From: Acidobacteriota bacterium
GTDB taxonomy: Bacteria; Acidobacteriota; Terriglobia; Acidiferrales; UBA7541
Assembly: GCA_003161495.1 (NCBI GenBank)
Contig: PMOP01000388.1
Coordinates: 5,721 to 17,131 of the forward strand
Direction: 5' to 3'
DNA: 11,411 bases
Shown here: piece by piece, positions 1-6,534 of the stretch
Position numbering within the stretch: the stretch's first letter is position 1
How the letters are laid out: each line of letters begins with the position of its first letter
Program-made: the position numbers and the translations under genes
Notes under the pieces: model-generated
What the model saw: the letters and a program-made list of their open reading frames with translations, nothing else
Database searches by the model: none
Told to the model about the DNA's origin: nothing

Positions 1-881
1 GTCATCACCCAGGGCTTGGTGAACATGACCGGATCATCGACCGTGGCCTCATACGTGACCATGTTCCCTGTGCGAGTCCAGCGTTCGACCACGTGCATTT
101 TATCGCTGTGCATCATCGCGTATTTTGGGCCGACCGTGCCCGAGCCCAGCCAGGTTTCATCATTCAGACCGACCACATCCACGACCAGCGTATCGCCTTC
201 CCAGTGCCCGATCGAATGCCCGACGTAGGAAGGATCAAAATCTTCGGGGTGTCCGCGCCCATCCATGTAGATGATTCGAAAATACGGTCCTGGACGGTCT
301 TCGTACAGAAATGCAATCACGTCGGCGTTCTGGACAATCTGCATGGCGTAACCGCCGCCGCCTCGCAGTGACCCGCGGGGGACGCCATACGGCTTGCAAT
401 CGTACTGAGGGTCCAGCGGCGAGGCATCGCCATACATCGCGTCGCCAATGGCTTTGACCTTGGCCAGGTATTCGGGCTTGTAGGGAGGTTCTTCGCAAGA
501 GATGCAGGTGCGGTCCAGCATGTTGACCTTGCCGTTCTGAGTCTGCCTGACGCGAGTATTCCCTTCTTCTCCGCCTCCGCCGTTTGCTCCACCGTAATCG
601 AAGAAGACGGAACCATTTTCAGCCCGGTTGACAACGTGCTGTCCCGGTTTTTCTTCCTTGGGGTCTCCGTGGTAGATGTCGGCGAGGTTATAGAACCCGC
701 TGAAGTCCGGGTGCCCGTCCGGGGTTCGCGGCGTCGGCTTGCTTGCGGCAGCGGCGGCGGATGCCGCAGCCTGGCCCGATTGAGCGACCGCGGGAACAGG
801 CAGCAACGATAGCAATCCGGCCGAGCACGCGGCCGTCAGCAAACCCGCAATCAGACGATTGTTCGAACGAAAAGCATTCAT
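1..881 (-). CDS. Secreted protein of a large acidobacterial family, function unknown (C-terminus outside the window)
   Basis: The frame is open from an ATG at 881 to the window edge, giving 293 residues with the C-terminus missing. A ribosome binding site (AAGGATC) lies about 7 nt before the ATG. Residues 1-33 form a Sec signal peptide ending AVA before Gln34, followed by an Ala-rich linker (about 38-47). The mature part opens with TPDGHPDFSGFY (53-64), then shows a CxxC pair (Cys126, Cys129), YDCKPYGVPRG (160-170), MDGRGHPEDF (206-215), a GHSIGHWEGDTLVVDVVG block (221-238) and HSDKMHVVERW (258-268). I recognise this from memory as an abundant paralogous family of secreted 'hypothetical proteins' in Acidobacteriota; no reaction is known to me. 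It probably acts outside the cytoplasmic membrane. It follows the DUF6152 gene by 78 nt on the same strand and probably shares its promoter at 1404-1432. Confidence is high that it is a gene and low for any function. Confidence 0.88.
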   Translation of the reverse strand, partial: MNAFRSNNRLIAGLLTAACSAGLLSLLPVPAVAQSGQAAASAAAAASKPTPRTPDGHPDFSGFYNLADIYHGDPKEEKPGQHVVNRAENGSVFFDYGGANGGGGEEGNTRVRQTQNGKVNMLDRTCISCEEPPYKPEYLAKVKAIGDAMYGDASPLDPQYDCKPYGVPRGSLRGGGGYAMQIVQNADVIAFLYEDRPGPYFRIIYMDGRGHPEDFDPSYVGHSIGHWEGDTLVVDVVGLNDETWLGSGTVGPKYAMMHSDKMHVVERWTRTGNMVTYEATVDDPVMFTKPWVM

Positions 882-959
882 GGTTTTGATCCTTGTCAGG
901 CGGGATTCGAGGAGAACCCGCGGCGTTCGAGCGGGACGTTGTTCCGGCGCAACTGGAAC

Positions 960-1361
960 TTATTCTCCGCCTTGTCTGAACACAAGAACGTGCCCATCGG
1001 AGTGGTACTTGATCTGTTTAAGAAAACCCCAGCGCTTCGTGCCGTCTTTCGCGGCGAGACAGGTGACGGTAACGACTTCACCGATTCTCCAGTCTTCCCT
1101 GTGCACGCCGGCGCGGCTGTACGTGCCGGGGGGATTTCCCTGGCAACCCCAGGTCTCGACCTGGCCGGTTTTCTCGTCCTTCACATCGAACCACGTGGCC
1201 GTGTGCGGGTTGACCCAGTCCACTTTTGTCAACACGCCGGTCTCGGACCATTCCTTGTCGGGATTGAATTCCGCTGTGAAGGAGTGATGCGCCAAAACGG
1301 GAAGGGCCGTAAGTAACACGCCGGAAAGCACAACCAGGACAATGCGGGCTCTGTGGTTCAT
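960..1361 (-). CDS. DUF6152 family exported small protein
   Basis: 133 residues. The ATG at 1361 is preceded by AGAGGT at about 9 nt spacing. Residues 1-24 are a Sec signal peptide ending VLA, so the predicted mature protein starts His25-His26-Ser-Phe. The body has the family pattern of this domain: HHSFTAEFNPDKEW (25-38), TGVLTKVDWVNPHTATWFDV (41-60) and a small beta-barrel-like remainder with AAKDG (103-107). It carries two cysteines (Cys73, Cys101) that could form a disulfide in the periplasm. The function of the family is unknown; the His residues at the mature N-terminus suggest metal binding, but that is inference. It lies 78 nt upstream of another secreted protein gene and 100 nt after the NHL-propeller gene, with a sigma70-like promoter just before it. 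Family assignment is from memory of the HHSF...NPH pattern. Confidence 0.88.
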   Translation of the reverse strand: MNHRARIVLVVLSGVLLTALPVLAHHSFTAEFNPDKEWSETGVLTKVDWVNPHTATWFDVKDEKTGQVETWGCQGNPPGTYSRAGVHREDWRIGEVVTVTCLAAKDGTKRWGFLKQIKYHSDGHVLVFRQGGE

Positions 1362-1403
1362 TGACTTTGTACCTCTTCTGTACGGAAACCTTGGATATTT
1401 ACG

Positions 1404-1432
1404 ATTCTGACTGCCTTGCGCATTGCTGTCAA
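1404..1432 (-). promoter_or_regulatory. Sigma70-type promoter for the DUF6152 gene
   Basis: Read on the minus strand, a perfect -35 hexamer TTGACA (1432-1427) is followed by a 17-nt spacer and CAGAAT (1409-1404), which matches 4 of 6 positions of the -10 consensus. Transcription would start near 1397, leaving a leader of about 36 nt that contains the AGAGGT ribosome binding site of the gene starting at 1361. The site lies in the 100-nt gap after the NHL-propeller gene. It would drive the DUF6152 gene and probably the next secreted protein gene. Confidence 0.6.
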
Positions 1433-1461
1433 GAAAACTGTTCTCACCCGAGCTGATCGCT

Positions 1462-2700
1462 TCAGTGACCGGTGGCCATTACGGGAGCGAACTTTTGGAT
1501 GCGCTTGGCCTGCTCCACCTCGCCCGTGAAGATGTTTCCTTGCGAGTCTATCCCCACCGCATTGATCCAGTGGAACTGTCCGGCGTATTTGCCGTTGCTG
1601 CCAAAAGAGCCAAGCGTTTTTCCGGTTTTGCGGTCAAGGATCCACACGTGGTTATTCGTTCCGTCGGCCACGTACATGAATTTCTGCTCGGGATCCTTGG
1701 AAAAGACCATCTTGTACGTGGTGCCGCAGGGCGGCATTTTGGTGTTGGGTGGCAAGCCGCCGCAATCTTCGCCGCGTGACGGCGTGTTGGGCGACACGTA
1801 GAATTCCTTTACGAAATGGCCATCCTTGGTGAACACTTCGATGCGGTCCTGGCCGCGTTCGCCCACATAGACGAATCCGTCCTTGGAAATTTCCGCGAAG
1901 TGCAGATCGGGAACGAAATTCTTTTCGTCCGGAGGCGGTGCGCCTGTCCACTTGTACGGCGGAATGGGATCGTTGGAAATTTCGCTCAAGGGCATCCCGT
2001 GGCCTCCCCAGCCGCGCTTGAACGCTCCCGTGTCCATGTCATACACCAGGACGCGTTTCCAGTTGATCAGATAAATTTCGCGGGCGTCTTCGTCGAGATT
2101 GAAACGCCCTTTGGACACGAGGACGTCGGTCAGCTGGTTGTTTTCTTTCAGAGGCGGCGAACCTTTCGGCGGCCGGTGATCGAAATCCCAAAGCAGTTTT
2201 CCGTCGTGCGAAAATTTGAGGATGCTGTCTTGCGCCGCGGTTCCGCCGATCCAGACGTTACCCTGACGATCGACGATAATCGTTTGCAACGCCGTGGGCC
2301 ATTGCGGAATGTAGCCAGGGCCTCCCCAGGAACTGACCACATTGCCTTCCGGGTCCAGCTCGATGACCTCCGGTCCGCGCACGCAGCAATCGATCCGCGG
2401 CGGGTTATCGCCGCCGCCAATTTCATCGCCGTCGGCTTGCGCACCACGATTTAAAAACCAGACGTGGTCGTTCTTTTGCTCCACGTACAAACCGGTCACT
2501 TGCTGCATGCTCCAGCGATTGGGCAAGGGCTTTGGCCAGAACGGGTCCACGCGAAAGACCGGCGCGCCCTGCGCGTCGACGGCCTGTTTCAGCTTCGGCT
2601 TGGCCTCCGAGCGCACGGCGGCAATCACCGCCAATACCATGACGCAAAAGAGCGCCAGCGCCACGAAATTCGATTTGCTCCGTTTAATTCTCGCATCCAT
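1462..2700 (-). CDS. Exported NHL-repeat / six-bladed beta-propeller protein
   Basis: 412 residues from the ATG at 2700; AGGTG sits 6 nt upstream of it. A GTG three codons earlier (2709) is in frame but its ribosome binding site would be only about 3 nt away, so I prefer the ATG. Residues 1-33 are a basic start (RIKRSKS) and a hydrophobic stretch (FVALALFCVMVLAVIAAV): a signal peptide or N-terminal anchor. The rest is a propeller with repeated blade patterns such as IIVDRQGNVWIGGT, FAEISKDGFVYVGERGQDRIEVF and VGIDSQGNIFTGE near the C-terminus. It has four cysteines (a CC pair in RIDCCVRG, one in EDCGG, one in PPCGTT), consistent with disulfides in the periplasm. NHL propellers bind proteins or ligands or act as peptidyl lyases; no catalytic site can be assigned here. 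It follows the YncE-like gene by about 110 nt. Confidence 0.9.
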   Translation of the reverse strand: MDARIKRSKSNFVALALFCVMVLAVIAAVRSEAKPKLKQAVDAQGAPVFRVDPFWPKPLPNRWSMQQVTGLYVEQKNDHVWFLNRGAQADGDEIGGGDNPPRIDCCVRGPEVIELDPEGNVVSSWGGPGYIPQWPTALQTIIVDRQGNVWIGGTAAQDSILKFSHDGKLLWDFDHRPPKGSPPLKENNQLTDVLVSKGRFNLDEDAREIYLINWKRVLVYDMDTGAFKRGWGGHGMPLSEISNDPIPPYKWTGAPPPDEKNFVPDLHFAEISKDGFVYVGERGQDRIEVFTKDGHFVKEFYVSPNTPSRGEDCGGLPPNTKMPPCGTTYKMVFSKDPEQKFMYVADGTNNHVWILDRKTGKTLGSFGSNGKYAGQFHWINAVGIDSQGNIFTGEVEQAKRIQKFAPVMATGH

Positions 2701-2814
2701 GAGTCTCACCTACCTTTCGCAGAAGCCGATTTGAGCTTTGGCAAGCCGCTCCAAATCCAAAAAAATGCTCGACTAACTTGGCGCAAGACATTTGCGGTGA
2801 ATGCCATCAACACG

Positions 2815-3828
2815 TTACTGAACCTGGTAGACGTAAACTTCTCCGGGCGTTGTCCCTTTCGGCGGCACGGCGACAAACAGGCGGCCGAGCTGCGGAACCA
2901 GCAGGCCCGTCTTTCCGCCGGGACCCGAAGGAACATTTCCCAGGGACTGATAGTGGTCCGGGTCGGTTTCCTTGTACACATCGACCGCGCCCGTTCCACC
3001 GGAGGTTGCATAAATACGCTTGCTGGCGGGATCGAACATCAAATCGTCCACTCCCTTTCCGACTGGAAGCGCCTGAAGTTCCTTTCCGCTCTGGCTATCG
3101 AAAACCACGATGACTCCGCTGCGGCAGCCGACGAACAAACGGTGCGTGGATTCATCGAGCGCCATCGTGGCGTTGCCCTTGCCCAATTTGACCGGCCAGG
3201 CCGTGACCAATTTATTGGACTTGCGATCGATGATTTCGACTTCGGTCTTGGCCGGATTATTCAAAAAGAGTCTGTCGCCTGACTTTTCCAGCGACATGGC
3301 TTCCAGCGTGTCTCCGTCAATTTTGATATCGGCAAGCTTGGTGGCCGCGGTGGTATCGACGACGCTGAGCATGGTGAACGGTTCATGCGCATTGTCGCCG
3401 CCGTTGTCGATGTAGAGGTACTTGGTGGCAGGGTCGTAGCCGATGGAATCCGTATCGACCTTGAGCGTGACCGCTTTCACGAGATCGTAGGTCTTCGAGT
3501 CATATATGTTCAGCACTCCCTTTCCCTCGTCGGTAATGTAAATGCGACCGAGCTCTTCGCGGTACAGGACCGCGTGGGGGTGATCGACGTTGATTGCGCG
3601 GATAAATTTTCCACTGGCGAGATCGAATACCAGGACCTGCGCGGCTTCCTCGGCGACCACGAAAAGGCGTTTGCCGTTAATGTCAATGCCAAGATGATCG
3701 AAGCGGCCCTTGACCGAAGCGGGCATTTCATATTTGGTCGCCAATTTCAGGGGAGCGGCAGTTTGAGCCGCTCCGAACGTCGCGCTTAGCAAGAAGATTG
3801 CCGCCAGGAATAGTTTGAGTTTGTTCAT
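2815..3828 (-). CDS. Exported YncE-like beta-propeller protein
   Basis: 337 residues. The ATG at 3828 has a strong ribosome binding site (AGGAG, 7 nt spacing). Residues 1-21 are a Sec signal peptide (basic MNKLK, hydrophobic core, cleavage near GAA before Gln22). The rest shows seven-bladed, YVTN/YncE-type repeats with the recurring pattern 'hydrophobic-D-x-x-[ST]-[GN]-K': VFDLASGKFIRAI, IYDSKTYDLVKAV, IIDRKSNKLVTAW and VFDSQSGKELQAL, alternating with RLFV, RIYI, YLYI and RIYA strands. Such proteins are periplasmic or surface ligand or protein binders; the substrate is unknown. No metal-binding or catalytic residues stand out. It is the first of a run of four minus-strand genes for exported proteins, 270 nt after the regulator gene. 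Confidence 0.9.
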   Translation of the reverse strand: MNKLKLFLAAIFLLSATFGAAQTAAPLKLATKYEMPASVKGRFDHLGIDINGKRLFVVAEEAAQVLVFDLASGKFIRAINVDHPHAVLYREELGRIYITDEGKGVLNIYDSKTYDLVKAVTLKVDTDSIGYDPATKYLYIDNGGDNAHEPFTMLSVVDTTAATKLADIKIDGDTLEAMSLEKSGDRLFLNNPAKTEVEIIDRKSNKLVTAWPVKLGKGNATMALDESTHRLFVGCRSGVIVVFDSQSGKELQALPVGKGVDDLMFDPASKRIYATSGGTGAVDVYKETDPDHYQSLGNVPSGPGGKTGLLVPQLGRLFVAVPPKGTTPGEVYVYQVQ

Positions 3829-4098
3829 TCGTTCTCTCCTGTTTTAGGTTCCGAGTACGCGGCATCGCCGCCAGTGTCTCCGGCGGAAACTTCCGGCACA
3901 CCTTCAGGCCATGCCCATGAATTACGATTTTGGTTTTCGGCTGGTGCATCGTACGCTTCTACGGCTTTGAACACAACAAATTTGCAAAGCAGGCAACGCC
4001 GCAATCACAAATCTTTGCAGGCGCGCATGGAAAGAATGGAGGAAGAAGATCGAACGCGAGGGGTCGCGGGGCGAGAGCGGCTTACGGATCGCGGCGGA

Positions 4099-4785
4099 TT
4101 ATTTGCCGGGGTCGCGCTGGCTGAACGCATAGAGAACGAGTTCCACCCGGCTGGAGACTCCCAATTTCTCGAAGATTCGATAAATGTAATTCCTTACGGA
4201 ATGTTCCTTTACATGCAGCTGCAGGGCAATTTCACGGTTCTTCAGGCCGTCTGCGACGAGATGAACGACTTCTTCTTCACGGCGCGTCAACAGCGGTATT
4301 CCGGCCGGATCATTCAACTGCAGAGGTTTGGTTTGCGTCAGGGCGTTTATAAGGTGTTCGATGTCCTCGTTGCTGGCCCATATTTGTCCTTTGTGGACCA
4401 TGCGAATGCATTTGGAGAGGGACTTCAAGGAGTGCGTGCGGTAGAAAATTCCCCGCGCGCCTCCGCGAAAAGCATTGAGCACGCAGTCCGGATTGGAGGA
4501 TTGCAGCAGCATGATGGCCGGCGTGTGATGCGAGTTTTGCAGCCTCTGAAGGACCTTGACCCCGGCCTGCGGGCCGTCCTGAAGCTCTTCGCTGATGAGC
4601 GCCACGTCGGGATGGTGCGCCGCAAGCTCGCCAATAATTTTCTGCGAACTTCCCGTCATGGTTTCGACCGCAAAACCTCTTCGACCATGCGCGAACGCAT
4701 TCCTCAACAACTCGCTGGTTATGTTGTCCGCCGTGACAACCAGCACGGAAATGCAATCTTCCGACCGCCGCAGAGACTGGGGCAT
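4099..4785 (-). CDS. NarL/FixJ-type transcriptional regulator with a degenerate receiver domain
   Basis: 228 residues, the usual length of the NarL family. The ATG at 4785 is preceded by GAGGT at 6 nt. Residues 12-130 have the receiver fold, but the phosphorylation site is lost: the acidic pair at the end of strand 1 is Thr18-Ala19 (VLVVTADN), the phosphoacceptor Asp is Ser65 (PDVALISEE), and the conserved Lys is Arg116 (GIFYRT). Residues 165-222 are a clean LuxR/GerE helix-turn-helix, with LLTRREEEVV (165-174), ADGLKNREIALQL (178-190) and HSVRNYIYRIFEKLGV (195-210). It therefore probably binds DNA as a dimer but cannot be controlled by Asp phosphorylation. No histidine kinase gene is seen in the window. 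It is divergent from the exopolysaccharide operon starting near 5488, a typical place for its regulator, but the target is inferred. Autoregulation is possible; the ATG region shares GCATGCGAT (4782-4790) with a palindrome at 4947-4958. Confidence 0.92.
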   Translation of the reverse strand: MPQSLRRSEDCISVLVVTADNITSELLRNAFAHGRRGFAVETMTGSSQKIIGELAAHHPDVALISEELQDGPQAGVKVLQRLQNSHHTPAIMLLQSSNPDCVLNAFRGGARGIFYRTHSLKSLSKCIRMVHKGQIWASNEDIEHLINALTQTKPLQLNDPAGIPLLTRREEEVVHLVADGLKNREIALQLHVKEHSVRNYIYRIFEKLGVSSRVELVLYAFSQRDPGK

Positions 4786-4946
4786 GCGATTACCTCTAAC
4801 TTTCTAAAACACATGTCCGGGGGGATGCCGAACGAAATTTTGAATTTCTGGCCGTGGGCTAAATCAGCGCCACGTTGGTTGAGGGGACCTTCCCAAGATT
4901 AGCGGAACGATAAGACTTCGCAATTCATGGCGCAAAATAGCAGCCA

Positions 4947-4958
4947 ATCGCATGCGAT
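4947..4958. repeat. Perfect 12-bp palindrome
   Basis: ATCGCATGCGAT is its own reverse complement. It lies 162 nt upstream of the regulator's start codon. Its right part GCATGCGAT recurs at 4782-4790 across that start codon. It could be an operator, but a single 12-bp palindrome also occurs by chance, so the assignment is weak. Confidence 0.3.
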
Positions 4959-5424
4959 GCATGAACAAAGTTAGCGGCTGCTCCCCACGGTGTCAAGACC
5001 GATGTAAGACGCCATTTCAAACGTGCCGTTAGCCCGGTTTTCACCGGCAAAAGAATTTGACCCGGAAACACGCGCCTGTGGACCGCATCATTTCCGCGAT
5101 ATTTGCGGATGGGCGCCTAAATCTTTTGCGTACAACGATCCAAACAGTGAACGGAATTACAGACACCGGGCAAACGAGATGATTCCGTCCGTCGTAATTC
5201 GCGGAGACTTTTTCGATGAATGGACTTTTGCCCTTTCTTGTCCTCATTCCAGTCCATCGGTTGATTTTGTAAATCGGCCTCGTATTTGAGCAAAGCTGCG
5301 CCCTCAAAACAGTCGATCCAACTGCCCCTACTGGCAGGAGAAACTCTCTCTGAACATGCTGGTGTTGACGGGAGGAAATTATCTTTCTTCAACATAACTT
5401 TAGGCCACTTGTGAGATATCGCGC

Positions 5425-5445
5425 GCGCTCGTAGTCTACTCGCGC
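5425..5445. promoter_or_regulatory. 21-bp interrupted dyad, possible operator
   Basis: The sequence GCGC-TC-GTAG-T-CTAC-TC-GCGC is symmetric about base 5435, with 8 of 10 arm positions paired. Dimeric NarL/FixJ-type regulators bind dyads of about this length. It overlaps the weak -10 candidate of the PilZ-side promoter and lies about 60 nt before the PilZ coding frame, a plausible operator position for the regulator encoded at 4099-4785. Function is inferred from position and symmetry only. Confidence 0.3.
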
Positions 5446-5452
5446 TGAAAAA

Positions 5453-5472
5453 AACTTTAGCCCGGAAAAGTT
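5453..5472. repeat. Inverted repeat AACTTT...AAAGTT before the PilZ gene
   Basis: Six-base arms AACTTT (5453-5458) and AAAGTT (5467-5472) flank 8 nt. A further AACTTTAG lies at 5396-5403, identical to 5453-5460. The right arm ends just before the GGGAG that could serve as ribosome binding site for an upstream PilZ start. It could be a second regulator site or mRNA leader structure; weak. Confidence 0.2.
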
Positions 5473-5484
5473 GGGAGAACTCAC

Positions 5485-5538
5485 ATCCTGCAATCGTCCG
5501 CGCAAACGGCTGAACGAAGAAGGGCCAAACGGTACCGG
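5485..5538 (+). other. Probable N-terminal part of the PilZ protein, upstream of its first canonical start codon
   Basis: The PilZ frame is open from just after a TAG at 5458-5460. Codons 5512-5538 read ERRRAKRYR directly before the GTG at 5539. RRAKR (5518-5532) fits the RxxxR motif with which PilZ domains bind c-di-GMP, so this stretch almost certainly belongs to the protein. No ATG, GTG or TTG exists in frame between the TAG and 5539. GGGAG (5473-5477) sits 7 nt before ATC (5485) and 10 nt before CTG (5488), so a rare non-canonical start is possible. A sequencing or assembly error, or a real frameshift that cut off the original start, are the alternatives. Confidence 0.65.
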
Positions 5539-5895
5539 GTGAGTACCGCGGTAATTTTTCAATGGAAAGGGCCCGGCAATCAGCAATTCCGAGGGGAAGG
5601 CGCAACGCGGGATATGAGTGTGGAAGGCATATTTGTGATGACTGCCACTTGCCCTCCTCCGGACGCCCTGGTCCATATGGAAGTGATTCTTCACTTGTCG
5701 AATAGCGGCTCGACGGCGCAAATGAAATCCGTCATGAAAGTGTTGCGAGTGGATCACGATCTTGCAGGAAACAACCGGAGCGGATTTTCTGCAACCGGGA
5801 AGGGGTTTTTGTTGAGCACGTTATCGGAGCGGGCGTCTCGAGAGGTTGCCGGCCTAATCAAAGGGTCTAAAGAAGCGGCGAAGTTGCACAAATAA
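5539..5895 (+). CDS. PilZ domain protein, c-di-GMP sensor (true start probably upstream)
   Basis: 118 residues counted from the first canonical start, a GTG at 5539 that lacks a well-placed ribosome binding site. The DxSxxG half of the PilZ motif is intact (Asp25-Met-Ser-Val-Glu-Gly30), followed by beta-barrel strands (GIFVMTATCPP, VHMEVILHL, SVMKVLRVDHD, RSGFSATGKGF). The RxxxR half is encoded just before the GTG (5518-5532), so the functional protein most likely starts near 5485-5488 and has about 135 residues. PilZ domains bind cyclic di-GMP in the cytoplasm and pass the signal to a partner, often in exopolysaccharide production. The gene heads the plus-strand polysaccharide operon, 78 nt before the UpxY-like gene, and is divergent from the regulator at 4099-4785. 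The C-terminus (about 95-118) is a short, Lys-rich helical tail. Confidence 0.88.
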   Translation: MSTAVIFQWKGPGNQQFRGEGATRDMSVEGIFVMTATCPPPDALVHMEVILHLSNSGSTAQMKSVMKVLRVDHDLAGNNRSGFSATGKGFLLSTLSERASREVAGLIKGSKEAAKLHK

Positions 5896-5973
5896 TCGTC
5901 GCCTTTCGTGCCGAATTCCTGGGCCATGCGGCGCAATCGTTTCGAGTGGAAATGGGACTGAGAGGGCGAAGCT

Positions 5974-6534
5974 GTGTATCCTTCACAAATACATTTTGAA
6001 TCGGTCTCGCGTTTTCCTCGGCCCGGCGTCGCGCCGGAAGAGTTGAATTGGTACGCGGTGCACACCAAAGCGCGGCACGAAAAGCGGGTGGCCGCGCAGT
6101 TTGAAGAGAAACACGTCTGCACCTTTCTTCCCCTCCTTCGGCGAATCCAAAGATGGAGCGACCGGCAATGCAAAGTGGAAATCCCCATGTTCAGCTGCTA
6201 TGCATTCGTCCAAGTGGCTCAGACTACCGAGGAGCGATTAAAGATACTGCGAACGCCAGGCGTTCTGGGTTTCGTCGGAAATGAAAGACAAGGCGCTGCG
6301 ATTCCCAGGGAACAAATCGAAAGCCTTCAAAAAGCATTAAACGGAAGCATTCCGTGCTTTGCGCACCCCTTTATCAATGCCGGAATGCGTGTGCGAATTC
6401 GCGGAGGGGCGCTGGACGGCGTCGAGGGAATTCTGGAACGTCAAGGCGGAGACCGAAGCCTAGTCGTGTCACTGGAGCTGCTGCACCGATCCGTTTCGAT
6501 ACAGGTCAAGGGTTATGACATCGAATTGATTTAA
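5974..6534 (+). CDS. UpxY/NusG-like transcription antiterminator
   Basis: 186 residues, the length of NusG paralogues. GTG start at 5974, with AGAGGG about 7 nt upstream. Residues 25-122 form the NGN domain (NWYAVHTKARHEKRVAAQF at 25-43, FLPLLRRIQRWSD at 51-63, PMFSCYAFVQV at 71-81, TPGVLGFVG at 94-102), which docks on RNA polymerase. Residues 136-165 are the KOW domain (AGMRVRIRGGALDGVEGIL). Specialised NusG paralogues of this type (UpxY, RfaH, LoaP) are typically encoded at the start of long polysaccharide operons and prevent premature termination there; that role fits its position directly before the export genes. I found no JUMPStart/ops element (GGCGGTAG) upstream, so recruitment, if it is operon-specific, uses another signal. 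The core NusG is normally elsewhere, next to ribosomal protein genes, so this is not it. Confidence 0.93.
   Translation: MYPSQIHFESVSRFPRPGVAPEELNWYAVHTKARHEKRVAAQFEEKHVCTFLPLLRRIQRWSDRQCKVEIPMFSCYAFVQVAQTTEERLKILRTPGVLGFVGNERQGAAIPREQIESLQKALNGSIPCFAHPFINAGMRVRIRGGALDGVEGILERQGGDRSLVVSLELLHRSVSIQVKGYDIELI

Larger units (their letters stand above)
4786..5487. other. Divergent intergenic region between the regulator and the exopolysaccharide operon
   Basis: About 700 nt without a credible gene. The reading frames that cross it have no domain-like sequence. It must hold the promoters for both directions, but I see no strong consensus promoter. Weak candidates are TTGCGA with TAATCT (minus strand, for the regulator) and TTGTGA (5409-5414) with TAGTCT (5432-5437) at 17 nt (plus strand). 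Symmetric elements are a perfect 12-bp palindrome ATCGCATGCGAT (4947-4958), a small stem CCGGT/ACCGG around 5035-5048, and an interrupted dyad at 5425-5445. AACTTTAG occurs twice (5396-5403, 5453-5460). Confidence 0.5.

Noticed and set aside
1816..2454. 212-residue plus-strand frame inside the NHL-propeller gene
   Set aside because: Mirror frame of a GC-rich coding region; the minus-strand product has clear propeller repeats and a signal peptide.
2710..2814. Rho-independent terminator between the two propeller genes
   Set aside because: Only short alternative stems (GCTT/AAGC, GAGC/GCTC) occur and no T run follows them in the direction of transcription.
2464..3282. 272-residue plus-strand frame across the gap between the two propeller genes
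   Set aside because: It is opposite to two well-supported propeller genes, starts inside one and ends inside the other, and its sequence is rich in Arg/His without a domain pattern.
3874..4902. 342-residue open frame on the plus strand covering the regulator gene
   Set aside because: It is the antisense of the NarL-type gene, which has a clear helix-turn-helix domain and a ribosome binding site. The plus-strand translation shows no recognisable domain.
5023..5289. 88-residue plus-strand frame in the intergenic region
   Set aside because: No ribosome binding site, no recognisable pattern, and amino acid content like random sequence.
5117..5605. 162-residue minus-strand frame in the divergent intergenic region
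   Set aside because: No domain or signal is visible, composition is irregular, and it overlaps the start of the PilZ frame on the other strand.
5896..5973. JUMPStart/ops element for the NusG-like protein
   Set aside because: I looked for GGCGGTAG before and after the UpxY-like gene and did not find it.
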